The notes under the pieces: model-generated
What the model saw: only the letters and a program-made list of their open reading frames with translations
The model's database searches: none
What the model was told of the DNA's origin: nothing
Program-made: the position numbers and the translations under genes
Part shown: positions 23,707 through 31,456 of the stretch, in pieces
Layout of the letters: each line of letters opens with the position of its first letter
How positions within the stretch are numbered: position 1 is the stretch's first letter
Origin: Oleiphilus messinensis
Lineage (GTDB): Bacteria; Pseudomonadota; Gammaproteobacteria; Pseudomonadales; Oleiphilaceae
Direction of reading: 5' to 3'
NCBI RefSeq assembly: GCF_002162375.1
Contig: NZ_CP021425.1
Location: forward strand, 3,046,766-3,110,765
DNA length: 64,000 nucleotides

Positions 23707-23825
23707 TCGAACATCCTCATTCATAACGATATATATGGTGCGCCTACTGAAGACAGGCATTCCCATCACAATTTCAACTAGTCCGAATTGATAGCATAGT
23801 TCGTTCAGCATATCTTAAAACACGC

Positions 23826-24088
23826 TTATCGCCCAATAACAAGATGGATTTTGCCATGACTTAACCTGGAAACCGCCTGGTAACGGTAACCGATACGCCC
23901 TACTACCACATCGTCTTCCGTTGCGTGCGTCACAATTTCCTCGGCGGAGTGGATCAACACACGGCCGTAGCTTTCCCCCCATTAAGCCCTTGCTCCTCTT
24001 CGGTTAAAGGAGCCGCAACCGCAGTGGTCAATAAACTAATTAGCAGAGCGCCCCTCCCACACTTGTTGCAATAGGTTGTAAATTTCAT
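23826..24088 (-). pseudogene. Frameshifted small secreted protein, broken at a G6 tract
   Basis: An ATG at 24088, inside the 3' end of the ankyrin gene in another frame, opens MKFTTYCNKCGRGALLISLL..., a signal-peptide-like start ending TTAVA, then APLTEEEQGLNGG. At the G6 run (23975-23980) the frame is lost. One extra G would join it to ESYGRVLIHSAEEIVTHATE..., a clean frame ending HLVIGR with TAA at 23826, giving 87 residues. The downstream half has convincing protein composition (DDVVVGRIGYRYQAVS). It is either a recent pseudogene, a phase-variable gene or a toxin-fragment scar. No family was assigned. Confidence 0.5.
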
Positions 24089-24713
24089 GAGAGACATTCT
24101 TTGCTGCTTTCAGCAATTTATTATCTCTATTAAATTCGGGCTCCAAATCAACAAAGGCTTTGGCAAGATTGACATCTTTTTTTAGTATGGCGTGTAACAA
24201 AAGCTCATTAGGAAGAGTTCCACCAAGTTGTTTGTGATGTTGCATCAACTTTATTTTAGTCTTATAGTTTGATGAATCTAAACGGGCAATGCTGTGGATT
24301 GTGCTATATTCACTCCGACCACAAGTAGGTACCCGTGTGTCTGCTTGAAATTTAACAAGTAGTTCAATTATTTCTATATTTTGGTCTCCCATAGCCCTTG
24401 TAAGCACTGTACAAGCAGTACCTAAGTCTATATTGGGGTCTGCTCCAGATTCCAATAGAAGCCTAACCAATGAGGTATCACCTCGTGACACTGCAGAAGA
24501 GAGCGGTGTAATAAAAACTCCAGAAGAGTGTTTAACAATGACGTTAGGACTGTCCCCTGACTCTAATCTTGAGCGTACAATTTCCCTTGCGTCTTCAATA
24601 GCGACAGTCCGGTCAATGATCGCTTTGTGTAGAGCTGTAAATTCATCAGCATTCGCAACCAATATCGAACTAATTGCAGCAAGAATAAAACACCATATAT
24701 CTTTCCGTTTCAT
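24036..24713 (-). CDS. Secreted ankyrin-repeat protein
   Basis: A 225-residue protein with a signal peptide (1-22, ending VANA) and about four ankyrin repeats: TALHKAIIDR..., TPLSSAVSRGDTSLVRLLLE with GADPN, TVLTRAMGDQNIEIIELLVK with QADTR, and a degenerate LLLHAILKKDVNLAKAFVD. Ankyrin repeats bind proteins; periplasmic forms often act as immunity proteins to secreted effectors. The GGTGAT ribosome binding site is five bases from the ATG. The gene heads a same-strand group with a broken small secreted ORF, a lipoprotein and another broken ORF, which together look like orphan toxin/immunity debris. That interpretation is inference. Confidence 0.8.
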   Translation of the reverse strand: MKRKDIWCFILAAISSILVANADEFTALHKAIIDRTVAIEDAREIVRSRLESGDSPNVIVKHSSGVFITPLSSAVSRGDTSLVRLLLESGADPNIDLGTACTVLTRAMGDQNIEIIELLVKFQADTRVPTCGRSEYSTIHSIARLDSSNYKTKIKLMQHHKQLGGTLPNELLLHAILKKDVNLAKAFVDLEPEFNRDNKLLKAAKNVSHEIYNLLQQVWEGRSAN

Positions 24714-24873
24714 AACATCACCGTTACAGGCTTTGATTTGACGACCTCCTCACGGAGAGTCGAAATTCTCCACTTTTAACCGTCAGATTGGATGAGGCTG
24801 CGATATTGCATGTGCAGAATACCGATTCTTAAATATTAGTGTTTATAATTTGATCGTGTTTTCAGTGATGTGT

Positions 24874-24897
24874 GGATGTGGATGTGGATGTGGATGT
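24874..24897. repeat. GGATGT hexanucleotide tandem repeat, four copies
   Basis: Four perfect GGATGT units flanked by partial ones (tgt before, gtg after). It lies in non-coding DNA just beyond the broken acetyltransferase, so copy number may vary between strains without affecting a protein. Confidence 0.85.
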
Positions 24898-24906
24898 GTG
24901 AAAGGC

Positions 24907-25038
24907 TCATCCCTTCAGGTGTTTTTCAATATTCTTGATCGATAACACCAAAGTCATCGGCTCAAAACGCGATGGTTGAAATCCATAGCGTTCATAAAAC
25001 CTTTTGGCGTCATCTGATATGGCCTGGACCAAAAGTCC
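24907..25038 (-). pseudogene. GNAT acetyltransferase C-terminal remnant (TacT-like)
   Basis: A 43-codon fragment with an in-frame stop immediately upstream and no start. It reads LLVQAISDDAKRFYERYGFQ, then PSRFEPMTLVLSI and a Lys-rich end. DDAKRFYERxGFxPS...PMTL is the C-terminal signature of the GNAT toxins (TacT type) that acetylate aminoacyl-tRNA and are paired with a DUF1778 antitoxin. Neither the rest of the domain nor an antitoxin is present, so this is a decayed toxin-antitoxin locus. It lies next to the intact yefM-yoeB pair, suggesting a toxin-antitoxin insertion hot spot. Confidence 0.75.
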
Positions 25039-25082
25039 TTATGATTAATAGAGGCTGTGGAGACCCCGAAAATTGTAAACTG

Positions 25083-25337
25083 TTAATAATGATAACGACA
25101 CTGCGCTATAAATAATGTGCCGTCCACAACTTTATAAACAAGTCGATGCTCTTTGTTTATCCGCCTTGACCAGTAACCCGTCCAATTATGTTTAAGTGGT
25201 TCTGGGTCCCCAATGCCTTCAAATGGCTGACGTTTAGTATCTTTGATGAGATTGTTGATGCGCTGAAGCATTCTCTTATCTATTTTTTGCCAGTAAAGAT
25301 AGTCTTCCCATGCCGTTTCAGCCCAAGATAAGATCAT
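25083..25337 (-). CDS. yoeB: YoeB toxin (Txe/YoeB family mRNA interferase)
   Basis: An 84-residue protein, exactly the usual YoeB length. It begins MILSWAETAWEDYLYWQKID and keeps the catalytic set: Glu in PFEGIGDPEPL, the Arg in SRRINKEHRLVYK, and the C-terminal His-Tyr in CRYHY. YoeB is a ribosome-dependent endoribonuclease that cuts mRNA at the A-site after translation initiation. Its ATG overlaps the stop of the antitoxin by four bases (25334-25337), so toxin translation depends on antitoxin translation. All key residues are intact, so the toxin is likely active. Confidence 0.95.
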   Translation of the reverse strand: MILSWAETAWEDYLYWQKIDKRMLQRINNLIKDTKRQPFEGIGDPEPLKHNWTGYWSRRINKEHRLVYKVVDGTLFIAQCRYHY

Positions 25338-25588
25338 TCCTCAATTAATTCCTTATTAACCACTCTGCCCGCTTCAATCTCTGCAATTGCCTTATTGAGC
25401 CTTTCAGCATTTTTAGGGCTTGCCATTAAATAGGCGGTTTCCTCATAGGCTTGAAAATCTTCCAAGCTCATCACCACTGCGGGCTTACCATTTTGCCGCG
25501 TAATTAAGATGGGTTTGTGATCATCATTTACCTTGTCGAGCGTGCTGGCTAAATGAGAACGAAAAGCGGAATAACTTAATGTATCCAT
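25334..25588 (-). CDS. yefM: YefM antitoxin (Phd/YefM family)
   Basis: An 84-residue antitoxin with the Phd/YefM N-terminal DNA-binding fold: MDTLSYSAFRSHLASTLDKV, then ITRQNGKPAVVMSLEDFQAY. The acidic, flexible C-terminus (AIAEIEAGRVVNKELIEE) wraps the toxin. YefM neutralises YoeB and represses the operon, more tightly with YoeB bound. Directly upstream are repeated GTACTT/AAGTAC motifs that fit its operator. The pair is complete and probably functional, and may stabilise this accessory segment. Confidence 0.95.
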   Translation of the reverse strand: MDTLSYSAFRSHLASTLDKVNDDHKPILITRQNGKPAVVMSLEDFQAYEETAYLMASPKNAERLNKAIAEIEAGRVVNKELIEE

Positions 25589-25605
25589 AAATCCTCCTGT
25601 TCATT

Positions 25606-25639
25606 GTACTTATTATTGTACTTGTACCAATATAAGTAC
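25606..25639. promoter_or_regulatory. yefM-yoeB operator: GTACTT/AAGTAC repeats
   Basis: GTACTT (25606), GTACTTGTAC (25618-25627) and AAGTAC (25634-25639) form overlapping dyads, starting 18 bases upstream of the yefM start codon. YefM operators in E. coli are also paired palindromes with a TGTAC core, so this is probably the autoregulatory site. Confidence 0.65.
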
Positions 25640-25675
25640 GCAATCTATGATTCTGCTACCAAACCACATGTATCA

Positions 25676-26689
25676 CTATTTCTTACTTAGTCGATAAGCA
25701 TGAGGTGTAATGCCGTGCCAATTCTTGAATGCATTGATGAAACTGGTCGATTCCGAATAGCCGAGTTTGTTGGCAACCTGCTCCACAGGTAAACCGAGGC
25801 TCAGCAGATATTCATCTGCGAGCATGCGTCGAACTTCGTTCCGCAGTTGTGCAAAGGATACGTTTTCGACATCAAGATGCCGTCGCAATGTTCTGGCTGT
25901 CATGCAAAAGTGTGAGGCTACTTCATTCATGGTGGGCATATCACTGGCTCGTACAGCTAAGTGATTGCGTACCTGAGCCGCCAAACCGCTACGCGCAACC
26001 CGTTGATTCAATATGGCTGCGCATTGCTGTTCTGCAATCTCCAAAGCCAGATCATTCGCTTGAGGAAGTTTGCGCTCCATTCGATTTTTATCAAGCAGAG
26101 CCTGGTTATGGTTAGCACCAAATGTCGGAGTCAGGCCAAAAAAGTCTTCATAATAAGATGCATAAGCCGGACGTTCGAAGTTGAAACTTAATGCCTCCAA
26201 CATTGACTCAAGACCAAAAATATCCCGCAAGGCCGTTATTAACGCTGCACTATCACGTTCTACAATAAAGCGGCGTACAACCAGCGGTACTTCATCATCA
26301 TACAGCGTGGTACGAATATGCTGCTCCGTATCGTCGACTTCAAAGCGCGTATAGGCGAACGTCAAGTGAAAATAGCGCATCGCCACATTCATCGCATCCC
26401 GGCCTGTGCGACTGCTGACAATAGCAAAGCCTAAAGGTCCATAGGCGGTAAAGTGGTAGCGCTTGCCCACCTGAATGCCTAAAGCGGGTATATCTTCCAA
26501 CTCTTGCACAAGGTTTTGTGTCATCCGCAGCTCCTGGCTTGCCGACACAATCGCATTGGGATCAAATAGTTGTGATTGCGTAACTCGCGTTCCTGCTAAC
26601 ACGCTAGAAATAGATATGTCATACTCGCTTGCAAAGTCTGCCAGCAAGCGCATTCCCGTAATACTCCGGGCAAAATTCCAGCTAAACAT
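25676..26689 (-). CDS. AraC-family regulator (OruR-like) beside aldehyde dehydrogenase
   Basis: A 337-residue protein with an N-terminal ligand domain of the arabinose-binding/OruR type (PF12625; GLESMLEALSFNFERPAYAS) and a C-terminal double helix-turn-helix: MPTMNEVASHFCMTARTLRR and EQVANKLGYSESTSFINAFK with the AraC signature ending WHGITPHAYR. Such regulators usually activate adjacent catabolic genes in response to a substrate. It is divergent from the aldehyde dehydrogenase gene; the shared 208-bp region holds a CTACAC-GCA-GTGTAG dyad. A second regulator of the same class lies at 28595-29677. Confidence 0.93.
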   Translation of the reverse strand: MFSWNFARSITGMRLLADFASEYDISISSVLAGTRVTQSQLFDPNAIVSASQELRMTQNLVQELEDIPALGIQVGKRYHFTAYGPLGFAIVSSRTGRDAMNVAMRYFHLTFAYTRFEVDDTEQHIRTTLYDDEVPLVVRRFIVERDSAALITALRDIFGLESMLEALSFNFERPAYASYYEDFFGLTPTFGANHNQALLDKNRMERKLPQANDLALEIAEQQCAAILNQRVARSGLAAQVRNHLAVRASDMPTMNEVASHFCMTARTLRRHLDVENVSFAQLRNEVRRMLADEYLLSLGLPVEQVANKLGYSESTSFINAFKNWHGITPHAYRLSKK

Positions 26690-26728
26690 GCAATAAACAT
26701 CTGACCTGTTTTATTGATTTTCTGTCCC

Positions 26729-26743
26729 CTACACGCAGTGTAG
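26729..26743. promoter_or_regulatory. Dyad CTACAC-GCA-GTGTAG in the araC/ALDH intergenic region
   Basis: Perfect 6-3-6 inverted repeat, 40 bases upstream of the AraC-type regulator and 155 bases from the aldehyde dehydrogenase. Candidate control site or hairpin. Confidence 0.35.
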
Positions 26744-26817
26744 CACGGTTAAATTCGACCTACTATGTGCACAATTCCCTCCATTCTCAATAAACCTGAA
26801 ATTAAAGGCGTAATTTC

Positions 26818-26895
26818 ATGAACAACATGAATGCTTCCGATCACAACGACCTCAGGCGTAGGGTCTCGAGCCGTTTAATGCATATTGGATTTTGA
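26818..26895 (+). CDS. Putative 25-residue upstream ORF of aldehyde dehydrogenase
   Basis: An ATG at 26818, preceded by AAAGG at about 26807, opens a 25-codon frame (MNNMNASDHNDLRRRVSSRL, then MHIGF) that stops two bases before the aldehyde dehydrogenase ATG. The aldehyde dehydrogenase has only a weak ribosome binding site, so translation of this short ORF could supply ribosomes by re-initiation. It may equally be chance. No conserved family. Confidence 0.3.
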   Translation: MNNMNASDHNDLRRRVSSRLMHIGF

Positions 26896-26897
26896 TT

Positions 26898-28487
26898 ATG
26901 AGTACCTTTATTAACACGTTTGAAACAATAGAAACTGAAGCCGTTAATCCCGCTACAGGTGAACGGATCGGGGCCGTGCCCAACACTCCGGTGGATCAAT
27001 TTCCGAATATCTTTGCACAAGCCCGAGTGGCACAGTCAGTTTGGGCGGATAAATCCTTTGCTGAACGTCGACTGCATATCCAAAAAATGCGCAACTACAT
27101 TCGCGACCATGCAGAAGAGCTGGCGAGGATAATCAGTCTCAGTGGTGGTAAAACTCAGATGGACGCCTTAACCACTGAAGTTCTACCCTCTATGCTTGCA
27201 TGCGATTGGTACGGCAAACATGCCGCCCGTGTTCTGAAACCTGAACGGCGGGAATCGTCCAGTATTATGTGGGTCGGTAAACGATCGGAAATACGCCATG
27301 AACCCTTAGGCGTCGTTGGTATTATCAGCCCTTGGAATTACCCTCTGTCCATTCCGTTTGGCGAGATCATCATGGGCCTGATGGCAGGCAATGCTGTCAT
27401 ACTGAAAGTTGCGGCAGTCACCCCCCTGGTTGGTCAAGCCATCGAGGAGATTGTTGCCGCTGGCGAGTTACCAGAAGGATTGTTTCAGCATATTGTTGGT
27501 TCCGGCGCTACAATCTCATCCGCGATGTTTGACAATGGGATCGATAAGCTATTTTTTACTGGTTCAGTACCTGCCGGTAAACAGTTGATGGCGCAAGCTG
27601 CCGCTACGCTTACACCAGTCAGCCTCGAACTGGGTGGTAAAGATGCCATGATAGTCCTGCAAGATGCCGATCTTGATAGAGCCGCAGCCGGAGCCGCGTG
27701 GGCGGGCTATCAAAATGCAGGGCAATCCTGTGGTGGTGTTGAACGGATCTATGTTCATGAGTCTATCTATCCAGAATTTATTGAAAAGCTGGCGACGTTA
27801 ACCCGAGAATTACGACATGGCGCAGAAACATTTTCATTTAGTGTGGATATCGGATCAATGACCACCGCGAAACAACGCCAGGCAGTTGAAAAGCAGTTGG
27901 CCGAAGCTGTTGCGAATGGTGCAAATATTGTGGCTCAATCCAAACGTGTTGGCGATCATGATGGTGAATTTCATCCTGCTACCTTGGTTGTCGGAGTGAA
28001 CCACGAGATGACCTTGATGCAAGAAGAAACTTTTGGCCCGATTTTACCGGTAATGCCTTTTATGAGTGATGATGAGGCCGTGACGCTTGCCAATTCATCT
28101 TCAATGGCGTTAACCGCATCGATCTGGACGAAAGACACTGAACGAGGCAAACGCCTTGCCAACCGGGTCAACGCCGGCGTCGTAGCCATTAATGATCATT
28201 TGTATACGCATGGTATGTCAGACTTGCCCTGGGGCGGGCCGGGAGAGTCAGGCATCGGGCGCACCCATGGCCCGGAAGGACTACGTGAAATGACGAGTCC
28301 AAAAGTGGTTAATTGGGATTGGCTACGCGCCAAACGCAATTTATGGTGGTACCCACAGGATGAAGAAAGCTACACAGCCATTCGCCATGCCCTACATCTA
28401 GTGGCGCCGCGCTCGCTGGGTGATTTTATTCAGGCGGCTATCAAGGTACTGCCAGTATTGATTCGTAAAATGTATTTTCGGAAGTAA
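26898..28487 (+). CDS. NAD(P)-dependent aldehyde dehydrogenase
   Basis: A 529-residue member of the aldehyde dehydrogenase superfamily, oxidising aldehydes to acids. The motifs are intact: PWNYPLSIPFGEII, the general base Glu near 244 in SLELGGKDAMIV, and the nucleophile Cys near 278 in NAGQSCGGVERIYV, then EETFGPILPV. The C-terminus carries about 55 extra residues (WDWLRAKRNLWWYPQDEES; VLPVLIRKMYFRK) that are amphipathic and may mediate membrane association, as in some fatty or terpene aldehyde dehydrogenases. ATG 26898 was chosen over a TTG at 26892. It heads a catabolic cluster and is divergent from an AraC regulator. Confidence 0.95.
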   Translation: MSTFINTFETIETEAVNPATGERIGAVPNTPVDQFPNIFAQARVAQSVWADKSFAERRLHIQKMRNYIRDHAEELARIISLSGGKTQMDALTTEVLPSMLACDWYGKHAARVLKPERRESSSIMWVGKRSEIRHEPLGVVGIISPWNYPLSIPFGEIIMGLMAGNAVILKVAAVTPLVGQAIEEIVAAGELPEGLFQHIVGSGATISSAMFDNGIDKLFFTGSVPAGKQLMAQAAATLTPVSLELGGKDAMIVLQDADLDRAAAGAAWAGYQNAGQSCGGVERIYVHESIYPEFIEKLATLTRELRHGAETFSFSVDIGSMTTAKQRQAVEKQLAEAVANGANIVAQSKRVGDHDGEFHPATLVVGVNHEMTLMQEETFGPILPVMPFMSDDEAVTLANSSSMALTASIWTKDTERGKRLANRVNAGVVAINDHLYTHGMSDLPWGGPGESGIGRTHGPEGLREMTSPKVVNWDWLRAKRNLWWYPQDEESYTAIRHALHLVAPRSLGDFIQAAIKVLPVLIRKMYFRK

Positions 28488-28494
28488 CTGCAAA

Positions 28495-28516
28495 ACTCTG
28501 TCCAACCGGGCAGAGT
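28495..28516 (+). terminator. Weak hairpin after aldehyde dehydrogenase
   Basis: Stem actctg-cc / gg-cagagt with one mismatch around aacc. No T-run follows, so termination is uncertain. It separates the aldehyde dehydrogenase from the converging araC gene. Confidence 0.4.
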
Positions 28517-28594
28517 CAATTGCTCACAACATCAGGCGGTTTAATGCCTGCAGATTATGCAAACTCTCGGAAATGAACGGATGCCTGCTTTGCA

Positions 28595-29677
28595 CTACTG
28601 TTTTGCTTTCTTCCTATACTGTCCCGGCGTTTCCCCAGACCAACGGTTGAACGCACGGGTAAAGTTTGCGGCACCTTTATAACCAAGGAAGTTCGCAATT
28701 TCCTGAATTTGCATATCGGTGTTCGTTAGTAGACTTTCTGCTTCTCGTTGCTGGACCGCTTCGAGAACCCGTAAAAAACTCGAGCCGACCTCCTGTAAAC
28801 GCCTTTTCAAGGTTCGGGATGAAAGGTTTAAACGGGATGCCACAGCGTCAATTTTGGGATAGCCGGAGTAAGGCGTGAGTATCAGGGTTGCTTTGACACG
28901 CTCAGTAATATCTTCAACGTCCCGGCAGAATCTCGCCTTTTCCTGTTCACAATAAGCCAGTGCCTGCTGGTACGCCGTTTCATTCGCAGCGGGTAATGGG
29001 AGAGTTAAAAGTGCGTCAGGCAGCATGATCTGATTCGTCACCTGATCAAATCGTATATCGGGTAATCTGTCGCAGTATTTTCCATGGTATTCCGGCTCTG
29101 GCCAATCGACGTGTATTAAAACCTGCGGGCCAATCTTGTTACCGGTCAGTCCGTCTGCAACCTTCACGACGGTCAACATCAAGGTTTCATAAAAGAAACG
29201 TCGCAGCCGTTGGGCATCCCTTGGCGAGGCCCGGAAAATGGGATGAGTTTCGGCTATTTTGATGATGGCAACATTCTGATTTGTTTGTACATCGATCTGA
29301 TTTTTTTGAACTTCCAAACGAAAGCTTTGAAGTCTCATACCGAAAAATGTGGAAGCCAGATCCAGAGCCGCACCTAGGGTTGGCGCACTCATGGCAGCAA
29401 AAACAAGCATTCCGTGGGCAGTGGGGGGCAACGCTAGACCGTATTCGTAGCCAATACCATCATCTTCTGCAGCGTTCAACGCCTCAAGTACCAGCTTTGA
29501 CCACTGAAATAGATTAATGCGCGAGTCTGTGCGGGTCAGGGCTACAGTCGGTAACGCTGCGTTTCTGATCAGTGGTGCACTATCGATTCCGCGTTCAGAC
29601 AACACATCAAGTAGCACTTTCGCATAGGTCGCCGGCAGGCTTGGTCTGGAGAGGTCATAGGGATCGTTTTTGGACAT
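28595..29677 (-). CDS. AraC-family regulator beside SDR/decarboxylase operon
   Basis: A 360-residue AraC regulator with an N-terminal arabinose-binding-like domain (TAHGMLVFAAMSAPTLGAAL) and the C-terminal DNA-binding domain: YPKIDAVASRLNLSSRTLKR and IQEIANFLGYKGAANFTRAF, ending WSGETPGQYR. It is divergent from the SDR/decarboxylase operon at 29839, its likely target, with 161 bp between them. With the other regulator it brackets the aldehyde dehydrogenase, so the whole 25.7-32.7 kb block is probably one regulon for an imported hydrophobic alcohol or ketone. The inducer is unknown. Confidence 0.93.
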   Translation of the reverse strand: MSKNDPYDLSRPSLPATYAKVLLDVLSERGIDSAPLIRNAALPTVALTRTDSRINLFQWSKLVLEALNAAEDDGIGYEYGLALPPTAHGMLVFAAMSAPTLGAALDLASTFFGMRLQSFRLEVQKNQIDVQTNQNVAIIKIAETHPIFRASPRDAQRLRRFFYETLMLTVVKVADGLTGNKIGPQVLIHVDWPEPEYHGKYCDRLPDIRFDQVTNQIMLPDALLTLPLPAANETAYQQALAYCEQEKARFCRDVEDITERVKATLILTPYSGYPKIDAVASRLNLSSRTLKRRLQEVGSSFLRVLEAVQQREAESLLTNTDMQIQEIANFLGYKGAANFTRAFNRWSGETPGQYRKKAKQ

Positions 29678-29838
29678 TTTAAATTACGTATTCTGAACTA
29701 CAGATTCTGATCTACTTATGCTGAACTACGGCTTTCGAACTGGCCTAAAATGATTATTAATATGGCACCCGGACAACTCACGGTCAAGACCCGTATCACT
29801 GATAATACGATCCAGTCTTTTTAACCTATGGAATTATT

Positions 29839-30639
29839 ATGAGCTTGCCCCAACCCTCAGACAATGCTCGCGCCGTGGTAACCGGTGCCTCCTCTGGTAT
29901 CGGAGAAGCGCTTGCACGGCAATTGGCCTCTCGTGGCTATTCGCTGATTTTAGTCGCACGTCGTGTTGCCAAACTTGAAATATTGGCTGCAGAATTGCGT
30001 CATCAGTATGGAGTAATTGTCGAGTTGTATCCATGTGATCTAGGTGATAGAGCTGCACGTCACCAGTTTCGTGATGAACTGGCGAAACGGGAAATCTCGA
30101 TTCTCTGTAACAATGCGGGCTTTGCCACTTTTGGAAAACTCAAAGATCTGAACCCTGAGCGTGAACGAGAAGAGCTTGAGGTAAACGCTGTTGCTGTGCA
30201 GGATCTGACGTTGGCGGTGCTGCCAGCCATGATCCAGCGCCAGTCAGGTTCGATTCTGATTGTAGGCTCAACTTCGGGCCATCAACCCACTCCATCCAAT
30301 GCGACTTATGCTGCGAGCAAGGCATTCGCCAACTCCTTTGCGGAGTCGCTGCATAGTGAACTCAATGGTACTGGTGTCAGCTGCACCCTACTCGCTCCAG
30401 GCCCAACCCGAACCGGCTTCACTGAAGTGGCTGGTATTACAAAAATAGACGAAATCGGTGGTAATACCCTTTGGTTAAGTGCCGAACGCGTTGCGAATGA
30501 AGCGATTAATGGCATGGATAAAAACAGGCGCATTGTGATTCCTGGACTTATCGCCCAAATGCAGACGCTGGGGGGGCGTTATACGCCACGTAGTCTGCTG
30601 TTGCCTATCCTGAAACAGGTTTTTTCGAGGTTGTCCTGA
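29839..30639 (+). CDS. Short-chain dehydrogenase/reductase in catabolic operon
   Basis: A 266-residue SDR with the cofactor motif TGASSGIGE, NNAGFATFG at about 91-99, a Ser in VGSTSG and the catalytic YAASK near 158. It belongs to the DltE/YqjQ-like group (ILVARRVAKLEILAAEL, Arg suggesting NADP preference). It should interconvert an alcohol and a ketone or aldehyde. The ATG follows tttaacctatggaattatt, with GGAA at eight bases. Its TGA shares one base with the ATG of the next gene, so the two are translationally coupled. Confidence 0.92.
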   Translation: MSLPQPSDNARAVVTGASSGIGEALARQLASRGYSLILVARRVAKLEILAAELRHQYGVIVELYPCDLGDRAARHQFRDELAKREISILCNNAGFATFGKLKDLNPEREREELEVNAVAVQDLTLAVLPAMIQRQSGSILIVGSTSGHQPTPSNATYAASKAFANSFAESLHSELNGTGVSCTLLAPGPTRTGFTEVAGITKIDEIGGNTLWLSAERVANEAINGMDKNRRIVIPGLIAQMQTLGGRYTPRSLLLPILKQVFSRLS

Positions 30640-31391
30640 TGTTAAAGCAATTAATCGCAGATCTAAAAACACCAATATCTTTAGTTAAGTCAGGTGGCGG
30701 TAGACTGTATCAGAATGCCCAATACCTCACCGCTGTTGTCGAGGTTGATGAAAAAGCAATGACACGATGGCTTCCGTCCGGGATAAAGCTTGCTAACCCG
30801 AACCGTGCGGATCTGTTCTGTGCTTACTTCCCAAATAACGTTTACACGGGGGCATACCATGAAGCGGGTCTTTTTGTACATGTTAAAGCGGGCCGGGGTT
30901 ACGGCATCTTTTGCCCTTGGATGATTCTAGATGATGATCGTGCCATGATCCTGGGTCGGGAGCTCCTGGGCTATCCCAAAAAAATGGGTGAGATCAGCTG
31001 GGCACACGAAGATAACCGCATTATTACCCATGCCAGCCGTCGTGGCTCTAGCTTGATCGAGATGAAAGCAACCCTTGGCGAGGTTTTACATGACGCCCCC
31101 CCTATTTTAGGTCTTCCCCATCGAAATGTTTCCGGCCTGATGGGGTTGGGATTACCCCGTGAAATTCGATTTACCCCCATAGAGAAGCCCATTGAAGTCC
31201 GCCAGGTTGACATGCAGTTGAGTCTGAATGGTTCCGCCAATGATCCCGTTCATGAAATGGGTTTAGGTCGAGTTGTGGAAGCACGTCTTCATCGGGTGGA
31301 TCTTTTCAGCAGTCTGTTACCCCCGCTGCAAATTCCTCGAATTACCAATCCTTTGTTCTTGGCACGCCAGCTAAATCCACGTGTATTGTAA
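30639..31391 (+). CDS. Acetoacetate decarboxylase family protein
   Basis: A 250-residue protein of the ADC superfamily (PF06314). The motif GRELLGYPKKMGEISW at about 105-120 contains the lysine pair of which one forms the Schiff base in acetoacetate decarboxylase. Members decarboxylate or aldol-cleave beta-keto acids. Here the Glu/Arg environment is not obviously identical to the classic enzyme (RADLFCAYFPNNVYTGAYHE precedes it), so the substrate may differ. The one-base overlap with the upstream SDR suggests the two catalyse consecutive steps: oxidation of a hydroxy acid and loss of CO2 would be a natural order, but that is inference. Confidence 0.88.
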   Translation: MLKQLIADLKTPISLVKSGGGRLYQNAQYLTAVVEVDEKAMTRWLPSGIKLANPNRADLFCAYFPNNVYTGAYHEAGLFVHVKAGRGYGIFCPWMILDDDRAMILGRELLGYPKKMGEISWAHEDNRIITHASRRGSSLIEMKATLGEVLHDAPPILGLPHRNVSGLMGLGLPREIRFTPIEKPIEVRQVDMQLSLNGSANDPVHEMGLGRVVEARLHRVDLFSSLLPPLQIPRITNPLFLARQLNPRVL

Positions 31392-31456
31392 GCAGGAAAC
31401 GTGGATGATTAATTTTTTGGGTCGTCGTTTAATAACTAACATGCAGGGCATTTTTT

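Larger units (their letters stand above)
24742..25082. other. Gene-poor stretch with repeat and GNAT remnant
   Basis: The stretch contains the GGATGT tandem repeat (24874-24897) and a broken acetyltransferase tail (24907-25038), both listed separately. No intact gene was seen. Confidence 0.6.
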
